Below, one piece after another: positions 62,446 through 64,000 of a DNA stretch of 64,000 bases. The stretch spans positions 226,036 through 290,035 of the forward strand of contig NW_019091494.1 in NCBI RefSeq assembly GCF_001949145.1, given 5' to 3'. A model generated the notes under the pieces. It was not told the origin of the DNA. It made no database searches and was given only the letters and a program-made list of their open reading frames with translations. The stretch's first letter is position 1. Each line of letters starts with the position of its first letter. This stretch comes from Acanthaster planci (taxonomy: Eukaryota > Echinodermata > Asteroidea > Valvatida > Acanthasteridae). Made by a program: the position numbers and the translations under genes.

Positions 62446-63653
62446 GTGAGCGTATCACCTGACCCTGATGACGATGGACTCCCAGCAATTTCCCATGAAA
62501 TTAAGGAAAACACAACCTCCACTGCAGCTGCTGATACCTCCATGTTTGTCGTCAGCACTAGCGAATGCAAAGACGTTGGAAGTGATCGGTTGAACAAGGC
62601 CAGTACCAGCAGAGTGGCCGACGCTTCCCCCAAGAGGCCCAAGTCATCAGCATCGGTGCATTCCAGTGCTTCTGGCAGCTCTGCAAGTTCCAGCGGCTCC
62701 TCCAAGGTCAGGCAAGAAAAAGTCCAAGAGGCCCCTGTCCGGCCTTTGCTGCTCCATTGCTGTTGGAGATGTTTCCCTCGTAGTGGCAAAGGATAGTGAA
62801 GGTCCAGATCCAGGGACGTCTACTTCAGCGGCCCCCAGTCCTGCAGTGAGTCCCGCCGCAACTGGCAGAGCCAACCTTGCGCACTCCGAAATCTCCGGAA
62901 GTCTCAAGAAAGATGCCAATCAGAGTGGAGAATCTCCAGATGCCAAACCTACGGAGTTTCAGCAGGAAACTTCCCTGGGGTCTGACACCGAGCCCCCTGA
63001 CCCTCTGCTTGTCCCTTCAGTATGGGTGGAGCCCAGCAAGAGCACTTCGAGCCTGAAGAAGAAAATTGGGGCCAGTAAAGGAGAGGAGATGCTTCTGCTC
63101 GAAAAGAGGACTCCACGCTCTGACAATCAGGATGATTCCGACCAAAACCAGGTTGGTGGCACCACTATTTGGCAAATATAATATAATAATAATAATAATA
63201 ATAATATTTCATGTTTAGGATTCTCCTAGAGGTTATTTCCTTGAATACATTGACATGAATGAATATTTTAATATCTTGACAGTCTCTCTCCCCTGCAGCA
63301 TCCATGATGAAATGCTTTTCCAAGTTCAATCTACATGACATCTTTGAAGTTTGAAAGCCCATTTTGGGTGCATGGCACCACTTTTCGTTCAAGAACTTCA
63401 AAAGTCGTTCTGCTTTAGAAATTGTTAAAGAGGAACCCCCTGAACTGAGCCTGAACAAATGATATGATTGATATATAAATCAATATTTTACACGTTATTT
63501 TGTCTTCTCCACAGACTGCTGGAAGCCATGAGAGCTTCAAGGATTTCAGAGACACGGTCAAAAACACAAAAAATTCCACAATTAAAACACGTAAACCGAT
63601 AACAAGTGAAAGAATTTCACAGATGTCAAGATTGTTAATCCCCCTTTTGTCCT
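62446..63653 (+). CDS. Ser/Pro-rich exons: alternative NLR tail or separate gene fragment
   Basis: After the acceptor TATGCAG at 62445, phase 0 opens VSVSPDPDDDGLPAISHEIK and continues Ser/Ala-rich to about 62700. A second frame (+1) then continues with KKKSKRPLSGLCCSI to DDSDQNQ at 63150 and a possible donor GTTGGT. An acceptor (CTTCTCCACAG, 63514) joins in phase to TAGSHESFKDFRDTVK and a stop at 63651-63653. Two frames are therefore needed in one exon: either an indel (assembly or real) between about 62594 and 62789, or unrecognised splicing. Exon 7 of the NLR-like gene ends at phase 0 and would join in frame; exon 8 (phase 1) would give only GERIT and a stop. The composition (SP, KR, SS, acidic runs) resembles NLR exon 8, but no domain is recognised. 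Confidence 0.5.
63178..63207. repeat. (AAT)n microsatellite
   Basis: About eight AAT/ATA units just after the end of the long Ser/Pro-rich exon. Confidence 0.85.
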
Positions 63654-64000
63654 AAACGTCGCCAATTTGGAGTGTGATCAAATAAGCCCTTTTTATCGAA
63701 TATGCCCCTTTATAAGAGGATAAAATCTTACAGGATCACCGGACAACTTGTATCCAACAAAAATCTCTCCATATTAGCAAAAACATACAGCGTGTGCAGA
63801 TTGCCAAAATAATAATAGTAAAAAACTTTGATCTTCCAGTGCCCCTTCAATCAGAATTTGTACAAGTCTCTTTAATTTCGCCCAACATTATAACGTGTAA
63901 AGAGGCAGACCACCCAAAGACTGTATGGTGTTATACGATCTTTACTGCTGCCAAAATTCATTTTTCCTTTTACATACAGCCAATTTAGTAATTAATCCAG

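Overview
The window is a piece of a metazoan nuclear genome. Genes are split by GT-AG introns of up to 17.5 kb, there is no operon structure, SINE and LINE remnants, MITE-like elements and minisatellites are common, and one scaffold gap of 586 N is present. The gene types (a discoidin protein with cysteine-rich modules, a DED/NB-ARC/TPR NLR-like receptor) and the very frequent palindromic ACATGTACATGT clusters suggest a marine invertebrate. An echinoderm is favoured, with amphioxus, hemichordate or mollusc not excluded. This assignment is inference.

Three multi-exon genes were rebuilt by hand from ORFs, splice signals and phase agreement. (1) On the minus strand, 6130 down to about 1600, is a secreted protein: signal peptide, two cysteine-rich CACC modules, two micro-exons, then an F5/8 type C (discoidin) domain. 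(2) On the plus strand, 11573-38237, is an eight-exon, 511-aa extended short-chain dehydrogenase/reductase of the dihydroflavonol-reductase/cinnamoyl-CoA-reductase-like type. It has a 17.5-kb first intron and an unusual 160-aa Glu/Lys/Ala tail in the last exon. (3) On the plus strand, 50631-59632, is a nine-exon, 1024-aa protein: death-effector domain, NB-ARC nucleotide-binding domain, TPR-like helical repeats, disordered Ser/Arg linker, and a C-terminus that reads as a basic stretch plus CSLS, a candidate farnesylation (CaaX) box. Two more Ser/Pro-rich coding exons at 62446-63653 may be an alternative tail of this gene or part of another gene.

Layout: 0-1.2 kb degenerate repeat and LINE 3' remnant; 1.6-6.1 kb discoidin gene; 6.1-11.5 kb non-coding with two copies of a tRNA-derived SINE; 11.6-38.2 kb reductase gene, its introns full of ACATGTAC clusters and several MITE-like elements (an inverted MITE pair at 18.3-18.7 kb, a CAACCC-rich element at 28.2 kb, a TTAA-flanked piggyBac-like element at 33.4 kb); 38.2-50.6 kb non-coding, with small repeats, the gap, and one copy of a ~680-bp direct repeat; 50.6-59.6 kb NLR-like gene, carrying the second copy of that repeat, a 24-bp minisatellite and a fold-back element in its introns; 59.6-64 kb SINE, repeats and the Ser/Pro-rich exons.

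The three genes have no evident functional link beyond proximity. The most interesting item is the NLR-like receptor with a putative lipid anchor and a possible non-lipidated alternative end.
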